A DNA stretch of 64,000 nucleotides from Firm-04 sp045591925 (GCA_045591925.1 JAZNTW010000001.1:62001-126000), one strand, 5' to 3'; shown: positions 33,926 to 42,333, counted from the stretch's first letter. Numbers and translations are program-made. Notes: generated by a model from the letters alone, not told the origin.

Positions 33926-34684
33926 ATGCAAAAACAAGTCAAGGTTCTGATTGGCGATGACACGGCGGAGTACGGTGTATCCTGCGCCAGTGTCCTGCGT
34001 TCACAGGGGATGTACGCATATACAAGACCGAAGAACGGCAATACCGTTCTGGAGTCGATCCAGAGTGATACACCGGATGTCGTTGTGGTAGATGCGATTC
34101 TGCCGCATATGGATGCGATTGAATTGATGAAAAAAGCGAAAGCCGGAAATGGAAAAAGACCGGAGTTTATTGTAACATCCTCGTATGACAATAGCTTTGT
34201 TGAGCAGCAGGTTATGCAGAATGGTGCTGCTTATTTTATGCTGAAGCCGTTTGATCTGAATGTACTCGGTGAGCGTATTTCCTTGCTGACGAATAAGCAG
34301 CCGCTTGGCGCGATTGCAACAAGAGTCGGTCAGGACCTCGCCATTACGATTACGGATATTATTCATCAGCTGGGCGTTCCGGCACATATCAAAGGATACC
34401 ACTATCTGCGCAGTGCAATCGTCAGTGCGTATCACGAACCGGAACTGCTTGACAGCGTAACAAAGCAGCTCTATCCGCGGGTTGCGGGACAGTTCCAGAC
34501 AACGCCCTCACGTGTGGAGCGTGCCATTCGTCATGCGATTGAAATTGCATGGGATCGGGGCAATCTGGATACATTGAATTCATTCTTTGGCTATACGGTG
34601 AATACCTGCAAGGGCAAGCCGACGAATTCCGAGTTTATCGCGCTGATTACAGACAAGCTGCGTTTGCAGAATTATTCATCATAA
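33926..34684 (+). CDS. spo0A: Sporulation master regulator Spo0A
   Basis: The protein has 252 residues; AAAGGAGG precedes the ATG. The receiver domain keeps the acidic pair Asp11/Asp12, phosphoacceptor Asp56 (VVVVDAILPH), Thr84 and Lys107. The C-terminal effector domain carries the Spo0A signatures DIIHQLGVPAHIKGYHYLR, TTPSRVERAIRHAIEIAWDR and GKPTNSEFIALITDKLRL. Phosphorylated Spo0A binds 0A boxes to switch on early sporulation. A phosphorelay is not visible in the window. Confidence 0.97.
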   Translation: MQKQVKVLIGDDTAEYGVSCASVLRSQGMYAYTRPKNGNTVLESIQSDTPDVVVVDAILPHMDAIELMKKAKAGNGKRPEFIVTSSYDNSFVEQQVMQNGAAYFMLKPFDLNVLGERISLLTNKQPLGAIATRVGQDLAITITDIIHQLGVPAHIKGYHYLRSAIVSAYHEPELLDSVTKQLYPRVAGQFQTTPSRVERAIRHAIEIAWDRGNLDTLNSFFGYTVNTCKGKPTNSEFIALITDKLRLQNYSS

Positions 34685-34727
34685 ATTTATGATGTGCGGA
34701 ATGTGCATCGGATATGGAGGGAAAATT

Positions 34728-35237
34728 ATGTCAATGCAAAAAATCAATCTGGCAGAATGGGGTAAGGATGCGTTTGACGCAATCGGCAAGCAGTGGTTTC
34801 TGCTGACAGCCGGTACGGAGCAGGATGGCTGGAACTGTATGACCTGTTCGTGGGGTGCAGTCGGTGTGCTGTGGAACAAGCCTTCTGTGACCTGCTATGT
34901 TCGTCATTCGCGCCATACCTTTGGCTTTATGGAGCAGCAGGATACCTTTACGCTCTCGTTCTTTGGCGAGGAGCATCGCAAGGCGCTGGCGTTCTGCGGC
35001 GCACATTCCGGCAGAGACTGTGATAAAGCAGCAGAAGCCGGATTGAATCCGGTTGCACTGGAGGACGGCATGAGCTTTGCCGAAGCAGAATTGGTTCTGG
35101 TCTGCAAGAAGCGCTATGCTGCCGAGATGGATATCAAGGATATTCCGGCAGACACAGCCGCATCGTTCTACGGCGACAATGACGCACATAAAATGTACAT
35201 CGGTGAGATTATTGCCTGCTACAAGAATGTAGATTGA
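34728..35237 (+). CDS. Flavin reductase-like (FMN-binding split barrel) protein
   Basis: The protein has 169 residues; GGAGG precedes the ATG at 34728. The family pattern is visible: WFLLTAGTEQDGWNCMTCSWG with the substrate-flavin loop, VTCYVRHSRHTFGFMEQQDTF, and LSFFGEEHRKALAFCG. Members bind FMN and reduce flavins or act on small electrophiles. It lies 44 bases after spo0A and may be co-transcribed. The electron donor and substrate are unknown. Confidence 0.85.
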   Translation: MSMQKINLAEWGKDAFDAIGKQWFLLTAGTEQDGWNCMTCSWGAVGVLWNKPSVTCYVRHSRHTFGFMEQQDTFTLSFFGEEHRKALAFCGAHSGRDCDKAAEAGLNPVALEDGMSFAEAELVLVCKKRYAAEMDIKDIPADTAASFYGDNDAHKMYIGEIIACYKNVD

Positions 35238-35251
35238 ATATGTAAAAAGCA

Positions 35252-35292
35252 AGCCGCGAAATCAGTTGTTACGCTGATTTCGCGGCTGTTTT
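35252..35292. terminator. Terminator shared by convergent genes
   Basis: AGCCGCGAAATCAG and CTGATTTCGCGGCT form a 14-bp stem followed by GTTTTTTA. Confidence 0.95.
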
Positions 35293-35323
35293 TTATGGTT
35301 TGATGAAAGATTGGCTTGCTGAA

Positions 35324-37123
35324 TTATCCGCGGTTTTTCGCACCCTCCATGAGCGCTTCATGGAGCTTCGGATACGCGATTTCGAGTGTGTTGCGGTTAA
35401 TAAGACCGAGATTTTCCGAGCCAACGCCGAACTGGTTGTTATCCCAGAGGACGCAGGGGATACCGTAGGAATCTGCCTGCGAGACATAGAATTTTGCCCA
35501 TGCTGCACGGGTTTCCTCATTGTTGCGATTCGATGCGCCGAATTCGTCGAGGATGACCGGAATGCCCTTGCTCAGATATGCTTTTTGCAGACGCTTCATC
35601 AGATTTACGATGTCTGCGCCGCCATTTGCTTCGCTCCATTCAGCGGTACCGCCGTCCTTGTCACTTGCGAGTGCGAAGTTATAAGGTGTATAAGCGTGTG
35701 CCTCAGCGATGATGCGGTCATCATCCGGCATCACAACGCCTGCGAGTGTCGATTCATCACAGTTTGCAGCGTAGGAGGGCATCATAACGAAGCGTTTTTC
35801 GTTATTGCCGCCGGATTTGCGGATGGTATCGAGTGCTGCTGCATTGAGCTTGTTGACGCAGTTCATTGCATCCTTGCAGTCGTTGCTGCTGGGGTCGATC
35901 CACCATTCGTTGTTATGACCAATCAGTCGCGGTTCGTTCATTGTCTCGAAGATCAGATGATTGTCATAAGCCTCGAAGCGTTCGGAGACCTGCGACCAGA
36001 TGGATGTAATGAATCGTTCGGATTGCTCATAATGTGCGGAATCCGGATAGAAGTAAGGATAATCTGCCGGCGTATTATCGTGGTGGATATTGACGATGCA
36101 GTACATATCGTTTTCGATGACATAATTGACGACTTCCTGTACGCGATCCATCCAGTTGACGTCGATTTGATAGGTTGTGTTGTCCATTTTCTGACCCCAC
36201 GAAACCGGAACGCGAACGCAGTTGAAGCCGGCGTTCTTGACAGCGTCAATCATCTGCTTGGTTGTAACCGGACAGCCCCAAGAGGATTCTGCCGAGGACG
36301 GGGACTTGTAGGCAGCAGGGACAGAGTCAAGCGTATTGCCGAGATTCCATCCGATTTTGATCTTGGAAACAAATTCCATTGCGGTTTCATCGGATGACTG
36401 ATTGGAATTTGTCAGAGAACCATCGAGAATGCCGCGCTTGAGCGTAGTGAGATCGGAAGCGGTCAGGCGGTTGTTGTGATCAAAGTCACCGTTTGCGGCT
36501 GCTTCGAGCGCTGCGGATTCGCTTGTGAGATATTTTGCCAATGCGTTCACGTCGCCAATATCAACGACCTTATCCCCATTGACATCGCCCTTGCGCGTCA
36601 TCATACCGATCGTTCCGCCGGAGCCTGTCATATATCCGACTGCATTGAGCTCCATGACGGGGACTGTATCACCGGCTTCACCCCAGAGCTGAACCTCCAG
36701 ACCACTGTTCAGAGGCTTGTCCTCCGGAATTTCGATCAGGATGGTCGCACGGCTGAGTGCGGTGCTCATCCAAAGACCGTCGCCTGCCCAAGTGGAGGCT
36801 TCACCGGCATCGTTGATGTAGGTGTCTGTGACATAGCCGATCGCAGGCATGGCAGGCAGACCGGATGAAGCATCCATGGAGACATCGAGCCAGACTTCCT
36901 TGATCGGCTTGTCCAGCGGAACACCTGCTTCGCTGGGTGAAACGGGAACGGGAGTTCCCTGCTCGATTGTGAGCGGTGTGTCAAAGACCATGCTGTAGTC
37001 ACAAACGGAGATGTCTTTTGTTGTCTGTTCGGCTGCGCGTACCGAAAATGCTGTGAACTGGGAGAGCAGAAGTCCTGCTGCCAGTGCCGTTCCGCCGAGA
37101 CGGAACCAGTTGTTGTGTTTCAT
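35324..37123 (-). CDS. Cellulosomal GH5 endoglucanase with internal dockerin
   Basis: The precursor has 599 residues; the start at 37123 follows GAGGGGG. The signal peptide (1 to about 31) is followed by a beta-rich module of unknown family (about 35-168). A dockerin follows at about 178-236, with two calcium repeats (GDVNGDKVVDIGDVNALAKY and GDFDHNNRLTASDLTTLKRG), then a GH5 domain (about 250-599, resembling subfamily 4). Catalytic acid/base Glu397 is in ETMNEPRL and nucleophile Glu527 in VILDEFGAS. It would hydrolyse cellulose or related beta-glucans while docked on a cohesin. The dockerin sits between the two modules instead of at an end. A palindrome overlaps the transcription start. Confidence 0.93.
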   Translation of the reverse strand: MKHNNWFRLGGTALAAGLLLSQFTAFSVRAAEQTTKDISVCDYSMVFDTPLTIEQGTPVPVSPSEAGVPLDKPIKEVWLDVSMDASSGLPAMPAIGYVTDTYINDAGEASTWAGDGLWMSTALSRATILIEIPEDKPLNSGLEVQLWGEAGDTVPVMELNAVGYMTGSGGTIGMMTRKGDVNGDKVVDIGDVNALAKYLTSESAALEAAANGDFDHNNRLTASDLTTLKRGILDGSLTNSNQSSDETAMEFVSKIKIGWNLGNTLDSVPAAYKSPSSAESSWGCPVTTKQMIDAVKNAGFNCVRVPVSWGQKMDNTTYQIDVNWMDRVQEVVNYVIENDMYCIVNIHHDNTPADYPYFYPDSAHYEQSERFITSIWSQVSERFEAYDNHLIFETMNEPRLIGHNNEWWIDPSSNDCKDAMNCVNKLNAAALDTIRKSGGNNEKRFVMMPSYAANCDESTLAGVVMPDDDRIIAEAHAYTPYNFALASDKDGGTAEWSEANGGADIVNLMKRLQKAYLSKGIPVILDEFGASNRNNEETRAAWAKFYVSQADSYGIPCVLWDNNQFGVGSENLGLINRNTLEIAYPKLHEALMEGAKNRG

Positions 37124-37167
37124 GAAAATTACCCCCTCAGAAACATAAAAAACCGTCGTCTTGTTTT

Positions 37168-37216
37168 TTGGACATTCGTCCAATTTCATTATATCAAAAT
37201 GCGGCGGCTTTGTAAA
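37168..37216 (-). promoter_or_regulatory. Promoter and operator-like palindrome of the GH5 gene
   Basis: Minus strand: TTTACA (37211-37216), 17 bases, TATAAT (37188-37193). Directly downstream, TTGGACGAATGTCCAA (37168-37183) is a perfect 6-4-6 palindrome covering the likely start site, a classical repressor position. Confidence 0.7.
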
Positions 37217-37349
37217 TAGTGCATATTAACGAAAAATGGGAAATGAATCGGATATGTATTTGTATGTCTGCAAAAATTTCAGTTATTTAAGCGATTGCCT
37301 GTGGAAAAACAGGATACAATCGCACAGTTTTGGAGCGAAAAAAACAGTT

Positions 37350-37374
37350 GCCTGCTGTCGAAAAAACAGCAGGC
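37350..37374 (-). terminator. Terminator of the spoVM-like gene
   Basis: On the minus strand GCCTGCTGT, loop, ACAGCAGGC, AACTG, then seven T. It lies 9 bases beyond the small gene's stop, which supports a real transcript. Confidence 0.8.
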
Positions 37375-37382
37375 AGCTAGCT

Positions 37383-37478
37383 TTATGCCTCTTCGCAGTG
37401 TTCTTCCTTCCGGATATGAAAAACCATACGGAGAAGTCCTGCGAGCAGACGCGGACTCTTGACAACGACGACTTTCAT
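37383..37478 (-). CDS. spoVM: SpoVM-like small amphipathic sporulation protein
   Basis: This is a 31-residue gene, below usual annotation cut-offs. AAAGGAGG lies 7 bases before the ATG at 37478 and a terminator follows directly. The sequence starts MKVVVVKSPRLLAGLLRMVF and continues to an RKEE motif. It aligns with B. subtilis SpoVM without gaps at Met1, Lys2, Lys7, Pro9, a basic residue at 10, Leu12, Gly14 and Arg17, and ends with a similar RK pair. SpoVM is an amphipathic helix that senses the convex forespore membrane and anchors the SpoIVA coat base. On the minus strand CATATACT (37508-37515) resembles a sigma-E -10 element. The identification is by eye. Confidence 0.8.
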   Translation of the reverse strand: MKVVVVKSPRLLAGLLRMVFHIRKEEHCEEA

Positions 37479-37630
37479 CCGGCAGCCCTCCTTTCGATTG
37501 ATATTGCAGTATATGCAGCGGCTTCCGATTCGGTGCAGCATCTTTTTGCAATGGATTTGGGGTATGCGCGCAGCGGATGGCGGTGCCATTTCCCATCAAG
37601 CGACAGAATGATTTTATTTTCATTTTTCCA

Positions 37631-37659
37631 TTGAAATTTACTACAGAATATGATATAAT
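37631..37659 (+). promoter_or_regulatory. Promoter of the two-component operon
   Basis: TTGAAA, 17 bases, TATAAT; the response regulator starts at 37691 after AAAGGAGG. Confidence 0.85.
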
Positions 37660-37690
37660 AGAACAGAATGTGGCTTGAAAGGAGGATGTC

Positions 37691-38395
37691 ATGATTTACC
37701 TGCTGGAAGATGATCAGAATATTCGTGATTTTACGGTTTATGCAGTGCGGAGTTCGGGAATGGAGATTCGCGGTTTTGCGACGCCGTCTGATTTTCGCGA
37801 CGCGGTAACGGAGGCGATTCCGGACGTTGTCCTGCTGGATATCATGCTGCCGGAGGAAGACGGGCTTTCCGTCCTGCGCTGGCTGCGTGAGAATTCTGCA
37901 ACGAAAAAGCTGCCGATCATGATGCTCTCCGCGCGCAGCACCGAATATGACAAAGTGCTTGGACTGGACAGCGGTGCGGATGACTATCTCACAAAGCCAT
38001 TTGGGGTGATGGAGCTGCTTTCCCGTATCCGTGCGCTGATGCGCCGGGCTGCGGATGGCGGGCAGAATGCCGAAGAAGTGCTCAAGAGTGACAGAATTGC
38101 ATTGTATACCGCGCGTCATTTGGTGACGGTGCGTGATACCGAAATTGTATTGACGGGAAAAGAATTTGATTTGCTTGCCATGCTGATGCGGAATCAGGGG
38201 ATTGTGCTGAACAGAGAACGGATTCTGGAAACAGTATGGGGCTTTGATTATGCCGGTGAAAGCCGGACGGTCGATGTACATATCCGGACGCTGCGCGCAA
38301 AGCTCGGTGAAGCCGGCAATTCCATTGAAACTGTCCGGGGCATAGGCTATCGTTTTCAGGATCATCATTTGGATACATCGGAGGCAACAGAATGA
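37691..38395 (+). CDS. OmpR/PhoB-family response regulator
   Basis: The protein has 234 residues. The receiver domain has Asp7/Asp8, phosphoacceptor Asp50 (VVLLDIMLPEEDG) and Lys102 (YLTKPFGVMELL). The winged-helix output domain (about 130-225) has LTGKEFDLLAMLMRNQG and the recognition segment SRTVDVHIRTLRAKLGE, ending in VRGIGYRF. It overlaps the histidine kinase gene by 4 bases, so the two form a co-translated pair, probably of the PhoP/PhoR type. Confidence 0.95.
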   Translation: MIYLLEDDQNIRDFTVYAVRSSGMEIRGFATPSDFRDAVTEAIPDVVLLDIMLPEEDGLSVLRWLRENSATKKLPIMMLSARSTEYDKVLGLDSGADDYLTKPFGVMELLSRIRALMRRAADGGQNAEEVLKSDRIALYTARHLVTVRDTEIVLTGKEFDLLAMLMRNQGIVLNRERILETVWGFDYAGESRTVDVHIRTLRAKLGEAGNSIETVRGIGYRFQDHHLDTSEATE

Positions 38396-40449
38396 AAAAA
38401 GCGCTGTTCCGCAAAATGTTGATAGCTATGGGGCTGACCTTGGTTCTTTGTCTGTTGGTGTATCCCTTGCTGCTTCCAACAGAAAACTATTTTCGTCTGG
38501 TGCTTCAGCTGCTGCCGATGAGCATAATTGTTGGGGCGATCTTAATTGTACCGATGTATCTGATGAGCGACAGGTTTGCAAATTCGATTGCGCTGCGTTT
38601 GAAAAAAACACGGCTTGATTCTAAGGAAACCTTGCGGCAATATCCGGAATTGAAACCGCTTGCGCGTCAGGTATCCAGTCTGAAAGCGCAAATTGATACG
38701 CAGATGAATGAGCTGACCGGTCAGCAGGAGCAGCTGAAAATACTGACGGATAATATGCAGGAGGGTCTGCTGCTGGTGAGCGCCGCAGGCAGAGTCCTGT
38801 TGTATAATCGTGCTGCGCTGCGCTTGCTCGGCAAGGATGACGCCGGCGAGGAATACGGCTCGGTTTATGATCTGAGCGATGAGAAAAAATATCGTGAACT
38901 GGTGAAACAAGCGCTGGATGGGATTCGCGGTACGGCAACCCTGACATCGGAGAATGCTGCTGTTCAGCTGATTGCCAATCCGGTTGTGCGTGAGAATCGG
39001 TTGACCGGTGCGGTGCTGGTTCTGCTGGATGTGCTCGAGCGTGAAAAACGTGACGCGCTTCGCCGTGAATTTACATCAAATGTATCACATGAGCTGAAAA
39101 CGCCGCTGACTTCGATTTACGGCATTGCAGATATGATAGAGTCCGGTATGGTGAAAAAGAAGGACCTGAACGGCTTTGCGGCGCGGATTCGCGATGAATC
39201 TGCACGTATGATTACGTTGATTGAGGACATCTTCCGGCTGTCTCGACTGGATGATGAGAGCTTTACGGAAGAAGTCGTGCCGCTTGATCTCTACGAAATT
39301 GCCGACCACGTGAAAACGCAGCTGACTGCCGCGGCAGAACGCAGACATATTACCATGACATTGGAGGGCGATACCGCGCCGATGCACGGTGTACCGGTGA
39401 TCGTCGAGGAAATGCTCTATAATCTCTGTGACAATGCAATTAAGTATAACGAAGAAAATGGTACTGTTGCGATCAAGGTTCATAGCACGGGTCAGCAGGC
39501 GATTTTCACCGTAACGGATACGGGTATCGGCATTCCGCAGGCAGACAAGGAACGGGTGTTTGAACGCTTTTATCGCGTAGATAAGAGCCATTCCAAGCAG
39601 ATTGGCGGAACCGGTCTGGGGCTTTCCATTGTCAAGCATGGTGCTGCGTTCCATAATGCTACGATTGAGTTGGAAAGTCAGCTAGGCAGCGGAACAACCA
39701 TTACGTTGTTCTTTCCGCATAGTACGGAAGCTACGGCGCTTGCTGAGCGTGAGGCGCTGCTTGATCCGCTGAATGTTGAGATTCCCGGCGAGACAGCTGC
39801 ACCGGTCGTGCAGATTCGCGGCGAGCAGGTGGAATCGGATGATGCAGATGCGGAGGATATCGAGGTCGCCGCAGAGATTGCCGAGGATGTCTCAGATGAT
39901 GCAGAGCCGGCAGCGGAGCATCCGGAGGATACCGAGGCGTATTCGGATACTGTAGAAGAAAATTCCGAAGATAGCGCGGAAGATGCGGACGCCCAATCCG
40001 AAGATACCGAAGAACATACCGAAACCGAAAATGCCGAGGAACAGACCGAAGATGCAGAGGAGCAATCCGAAAGCGCCATAGACAGCCGTTCTGGGGATCA
40101 TGAGGATGTTCCAGAAGTGGTGACGGAGGAAGCTGCGGAACCGGAGACTGCGCCGGTGCAGCAAGAGGATGATAAACCAAAGCGCCAGCAAAAAGCAGCC
40201 AAACGGCTTGCGCTGGATGAGACAGATCAGCTTTTGATGGAGGCAGCCGCAGAGCTTGCGTTGGATTTGTTTGCGGAGGAACCGCCGGAGGATGGTGAAT
40301 CCGAGTCGGAGGAAGCGGAACTGCTGGCGGCGCAGGCAGAACTGCCGCAAGTGCAGGAACCGGAGCCTGAATCAGAAGAAGAATCGGCACAATCAAAGCA
40401 GATTGATGTGATGCCGCTTGATGAAGAAACAATGGATATTCGCATTTGA
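38392..40449 (+). CDS. PhoR-type sensor histidine kinase with long acidic tail
   Basis: The protein has 685 residues. Two transmembrane helices (about 8-28 and 38-58) are joined by only about ten external residues, so there is no extracellular sensor domain. A PAS-like domain follows (about 110-215), then the dimerisation helix with His233 (SNVSHELKTPLTSIYG). The ATPase domain has N347 (NLCDNAIKYNEENG), DTGIGIP and GGTGLGLSIVKH. Residues about 445-685 are an extra tail dominated by Glu, Asp, Ala and Ser, with a short basic patch (DDKPKRQQKAAKRLALDE) in the middle. Ordinary PhoR kinases end with the ATPase domain. The tail may bind a partner or ions. Confidence 0.93.
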   Translation: MKKALFRKMLIAMGLTLVLCLLVYPLLLPTENYFRLVLQLLPMSIIVGAILIVPMYLMSDRFANSIALRLKKTRLDSKETLRQYPELKPLARQVSSLKAQIDTQMNELTGQQEQLKILTDNMQEGLLLVSAAGRVLLYNRAALRLLGKDDAGEEYGSVYDLSDEKKYRELVKQALDGIRGTATLTSENAAVQLIANPVVRENRLTGAVLVLLDVLEREKRDALRREFTSNVSHELKTPLTSIYGIADMIESGMVKKKDLNGFAARIRDESARMITLIEDIFRLSRLDDESFTEEVVPLDLYEIADHVKTQLTAAAERRHITMTLEGDTAPMHGVPVIVEEMLYNLCDNAIKYNEENGTVAIKVHSTGQQAIFTVTDTGIGIPQADKERVFERFYRVDKSHSKQIGGTGLGLSIVKHGAAFHNATIELESQLGSGTTITLFFPHSTEATALAEREALLDPLNVEIPGETAAPVVQIRGEQVESDDADAEDIEVAAEIAEDVSDDAEPAAEHPEDTEAYSDTVEENSEDSAEDADAQSEDTEEHTETENAEEQTEDAEEQSESAIDSRSGDHEDVPEVVTEEAAEPETAPVQQEDDKPKRQQKAAKRLALDETDQLLMEAAAELALDLFAEEPPEDGESESEEAELLAAQAELPQVQEPEPESEEESAQSKQIDVMPLDEETMDIRI

Positions 40450-40455
40450 ATTGAA

Positions 40456-40570
40456 CATTCGCAATACATCTATTTGATTTTTTCTGTCGGATGATGGACT
40501 CGGATGCAGCATTCGGGTCTGTCACAGACAGAGGATTGACCGAAAGAAAATCGAATGGATATTGCGAATG
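40456..40570. repeat. 115-bp imperfect palindromic element
   Basis: The outer arms CATTCGCAATA and TATTGCGAATG are perfect. Further inside, the arms match imperfectly down to CTGTCGG and CCGAAAG. The central part has its own stems, including CTGTCACAGACAG and an ATGCAGCAT palindrome. It starts 7 bases after the kinase stop. It may be a structured terminator/processing element or a small mobile repeat; the 40571-40680 remainder shows nothing recognisable. Confidence 0.6.
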
Positions 40571-40681
40571 TTTTATATTTATCGCGGACTGCTGGAAGCT
40601 GCTTGCACAACGCTTCAACGATCTATAAAAATTCATATTTTATTCACAGTCTTTTTACGAAATGCAAACGACTCTGAACGC

Positions 40682-40709
40682 TTGACTTTGTTATAATAAT
40701 TAGTATAAA
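40682..40709 (+). promoter_or_regulatory. Promoter of the CPBP-like gene
   Basis: TTGACT, 16 bases, TATAAA. The start of transcription would be near 40716, leaving a very short leader. Confidence 0.65.
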
Positions 40710-40722
40710 ATGGGGAAGTGGG

Positions 40723-41838
40723 GTGCTGCGTTTGGATCAGGCTTATACAGATGTTGTGGAAGCGTTTAAATATGACTCTTGTAATGAACAATATAACATA
40801 AATTATTTGCAGTGGCGCAGACAATCCGATTCAAAATTGGTGTTTCGGTTTTCTTCAAATAATCTGGAAAATGTATATGTTTCCGGAGATACTGTCGCCC
40901 AGCAAAATGTCGGAATATCGGAGCGCGAATCGCTGATGCGCTGCGGACAGATGATCGGTGCAGTGCTGCTCATTTATTTTGTTACGGAGATTGCCGGTGA
41001 GTCGCTGCTACAGGGCATACTGCATCTGCTCAATATGAATATCCGCACGGAATTTCTGACAACGGCAATGCAGGGCAGCCAATGGACGGTTGTATCGGCA
41101 CGTGCTGTAGTTGTGCTGCTGAAATATCTGCTGCCGACTGTTTTGCTGATCAAAATCAGCCGATTTCCGCGGCGCGTGTTTGCACCGATTATGAAAGGCG
41201 GTACACCGGAATTATCAGCCGGCGTTGGTGCAGGCATGATGATTGCCGGCGTTTATGTGCTGCTTGCACAGCGCGGCGGCATCGAGCTTGCGCAGAGCGT
41301 TGTCGGCTATAAGAACCCGACAGCGGTTATTGCCTATGGTATATTTGATACACTGCTGGTATCTACCATTACAGAGCTGTTTCTGCGCGGCGCGATTCTC
41401 AATCTGCTGCGGCAGTTTGGTGATCCGTTTGCAGTATGGGTGACGGCGATGATTGGATTTCTGTTTCCGAATCAGATGCCGGAGCGCATTGCGGAGCTGC
41501 TGATCGGGTTTGCAGCCGGATATCTGATGATTCGCTCCGGCTCGCTGCCGAAATGTATTGTGCTGCGCGTGGTGTTTACCGGCTTGGCGTATGCGCGTGT
41601 TGCTGCGGTTTATATCGTGCGAAATTTCTGGATGTGGGAATATAGTCTGATGCTGATTTCGTTCGGCGCACTTGCGATTGTATTTTATATTGTAGTGCGC
41701 AGACGCTCGATCGGGCTGAGCAATCGGATGATTGTGCTGCGTCATACGCAGAAGATTTCGGCGCTGATGCAGACCGTAACGATGCTGCCGTGGGCGGCGG
41801 TATCCGTATTGCTGATGCTGGTGCAGCTTTTTTATTGA
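40723..41838 (+). CDS. CPBP/ABI-like membrane protein lacking catalytic residues
   Basis: The protein has 371 residues if a GTG at 40723 is used; a TTG at 40732 is better placed after GTGGGG and may be the true start. A hydrophilic N-terminus of about 75 residues precedes eight or so membrane helices. The segment ITELFLRGAILNLLRQFG and the later FAAGYLMIRSGSLPKCIVL follow the CPBP-protease pattern. But the first glutamate of the EExxxR motif is Thr and the expected histidines are absent (FLFPNQ, IVLRVV). It may therefore be a non-proteolytic relative. tadA begins 33 bases downstream in the same transcript. Confidence 0.65.
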   Translation: MLRLDQAYTDVVEAFKYDSCNEQYNINYLQWRRQSDSKLVFRFSSNNLENVYVSGDTVAQQNVGISERESLMRCGQMIGAVLLIYFVTEIAGESLLQGILHLLNMNIRTEFLTTAMQGSQWTVVSARAVVVLLKYLLPTVLLIKISRFPRRVFAPIMKGGTPELSAGVGAGMMIAGVYVLLAQRGGIELAQSVVGYKNPTAVIAYGIFDTLLVSTITELFLRGAILNLLRQFGDPFAVWVTAMIGFLFPNQMPERIAELLIGFAAGYLMIRSGSLPKCIVLRVVFTGLAYARVAAVYIVRNFWMWEYSLMLISFGALAIVFYIVVRRRSIGLSNRMIVLRHTQKISALMQTVTMLPWAAVSVLLMLVQLFY

Positions 41839-41871
41839 TGAGATCATGCAGAATACTGCGGAGGCAACCGA

Positions 41872-42333
41872 ATGTTTGATGATTTTGCGATGATGCGTGA
41901 GGCGATTGCCCTTGCGAAGGAGGCTGCGGCAGCCGGAGAAATACCGGTTGGGGCGGTTGTTGTGGAGCGTGAAACAGGCTTGATCCTCGGACGAGGAAGA
42001 AATCGACGCGAACAGGATCATTCTCCGACAGCGCACGCGGAAATCCTTGCAATCGAGGAGGCGGCGCGGAATCGCGGCTCATGGCGGCTGTCCGGCTGTA
42101 ATCTGTACGTTACACTGGAGCCTTGCCCGATGTGCAGCGGTGCGATTATCAATGCGCGGATCGATCGGGTGATCTTCGGCGCGTATGATGAAAAGGCAGG
42201 GGCGGTCTGCTCGGTGCAGGAGATGTTTGCGCTGCCGTATAATCATAAACCACGCGTGACCGGTGGGTTATTAGAAGAACCATGTGCCCGTATTTTGCAG
42301 CAATTCTTTTTACGTCTTCGGGACAAATCATAG
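41872..42333 (+). CDS. tadA: tRNA-specific adenosine deaminase
   Basis: The protein has 153 residues. Zinc-binding and catalytic residues are His55-Ala-Glu57 (PTAHAEILAI) and Cys85/Cys88 (LEPCPMCSGAI). It converts A34 to inosine in tRNA-Arg(ACG), which is essential. It is followed by a terminator at 42332. Confidence 0.96.
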   Translation: MFDDFAMMREAIALAKEAAAAGEIPVGAVVVERETGLILGRGRNRREQDHSPTAHAEILAIEEAARNRGSWRLSGCNLYVTLEPCPMCSGAIINARIDRVIFGAYDEKAGAVCSVQEMFALPYNHKPRVTGGLLEEPCARILQQFFLRLRDKS

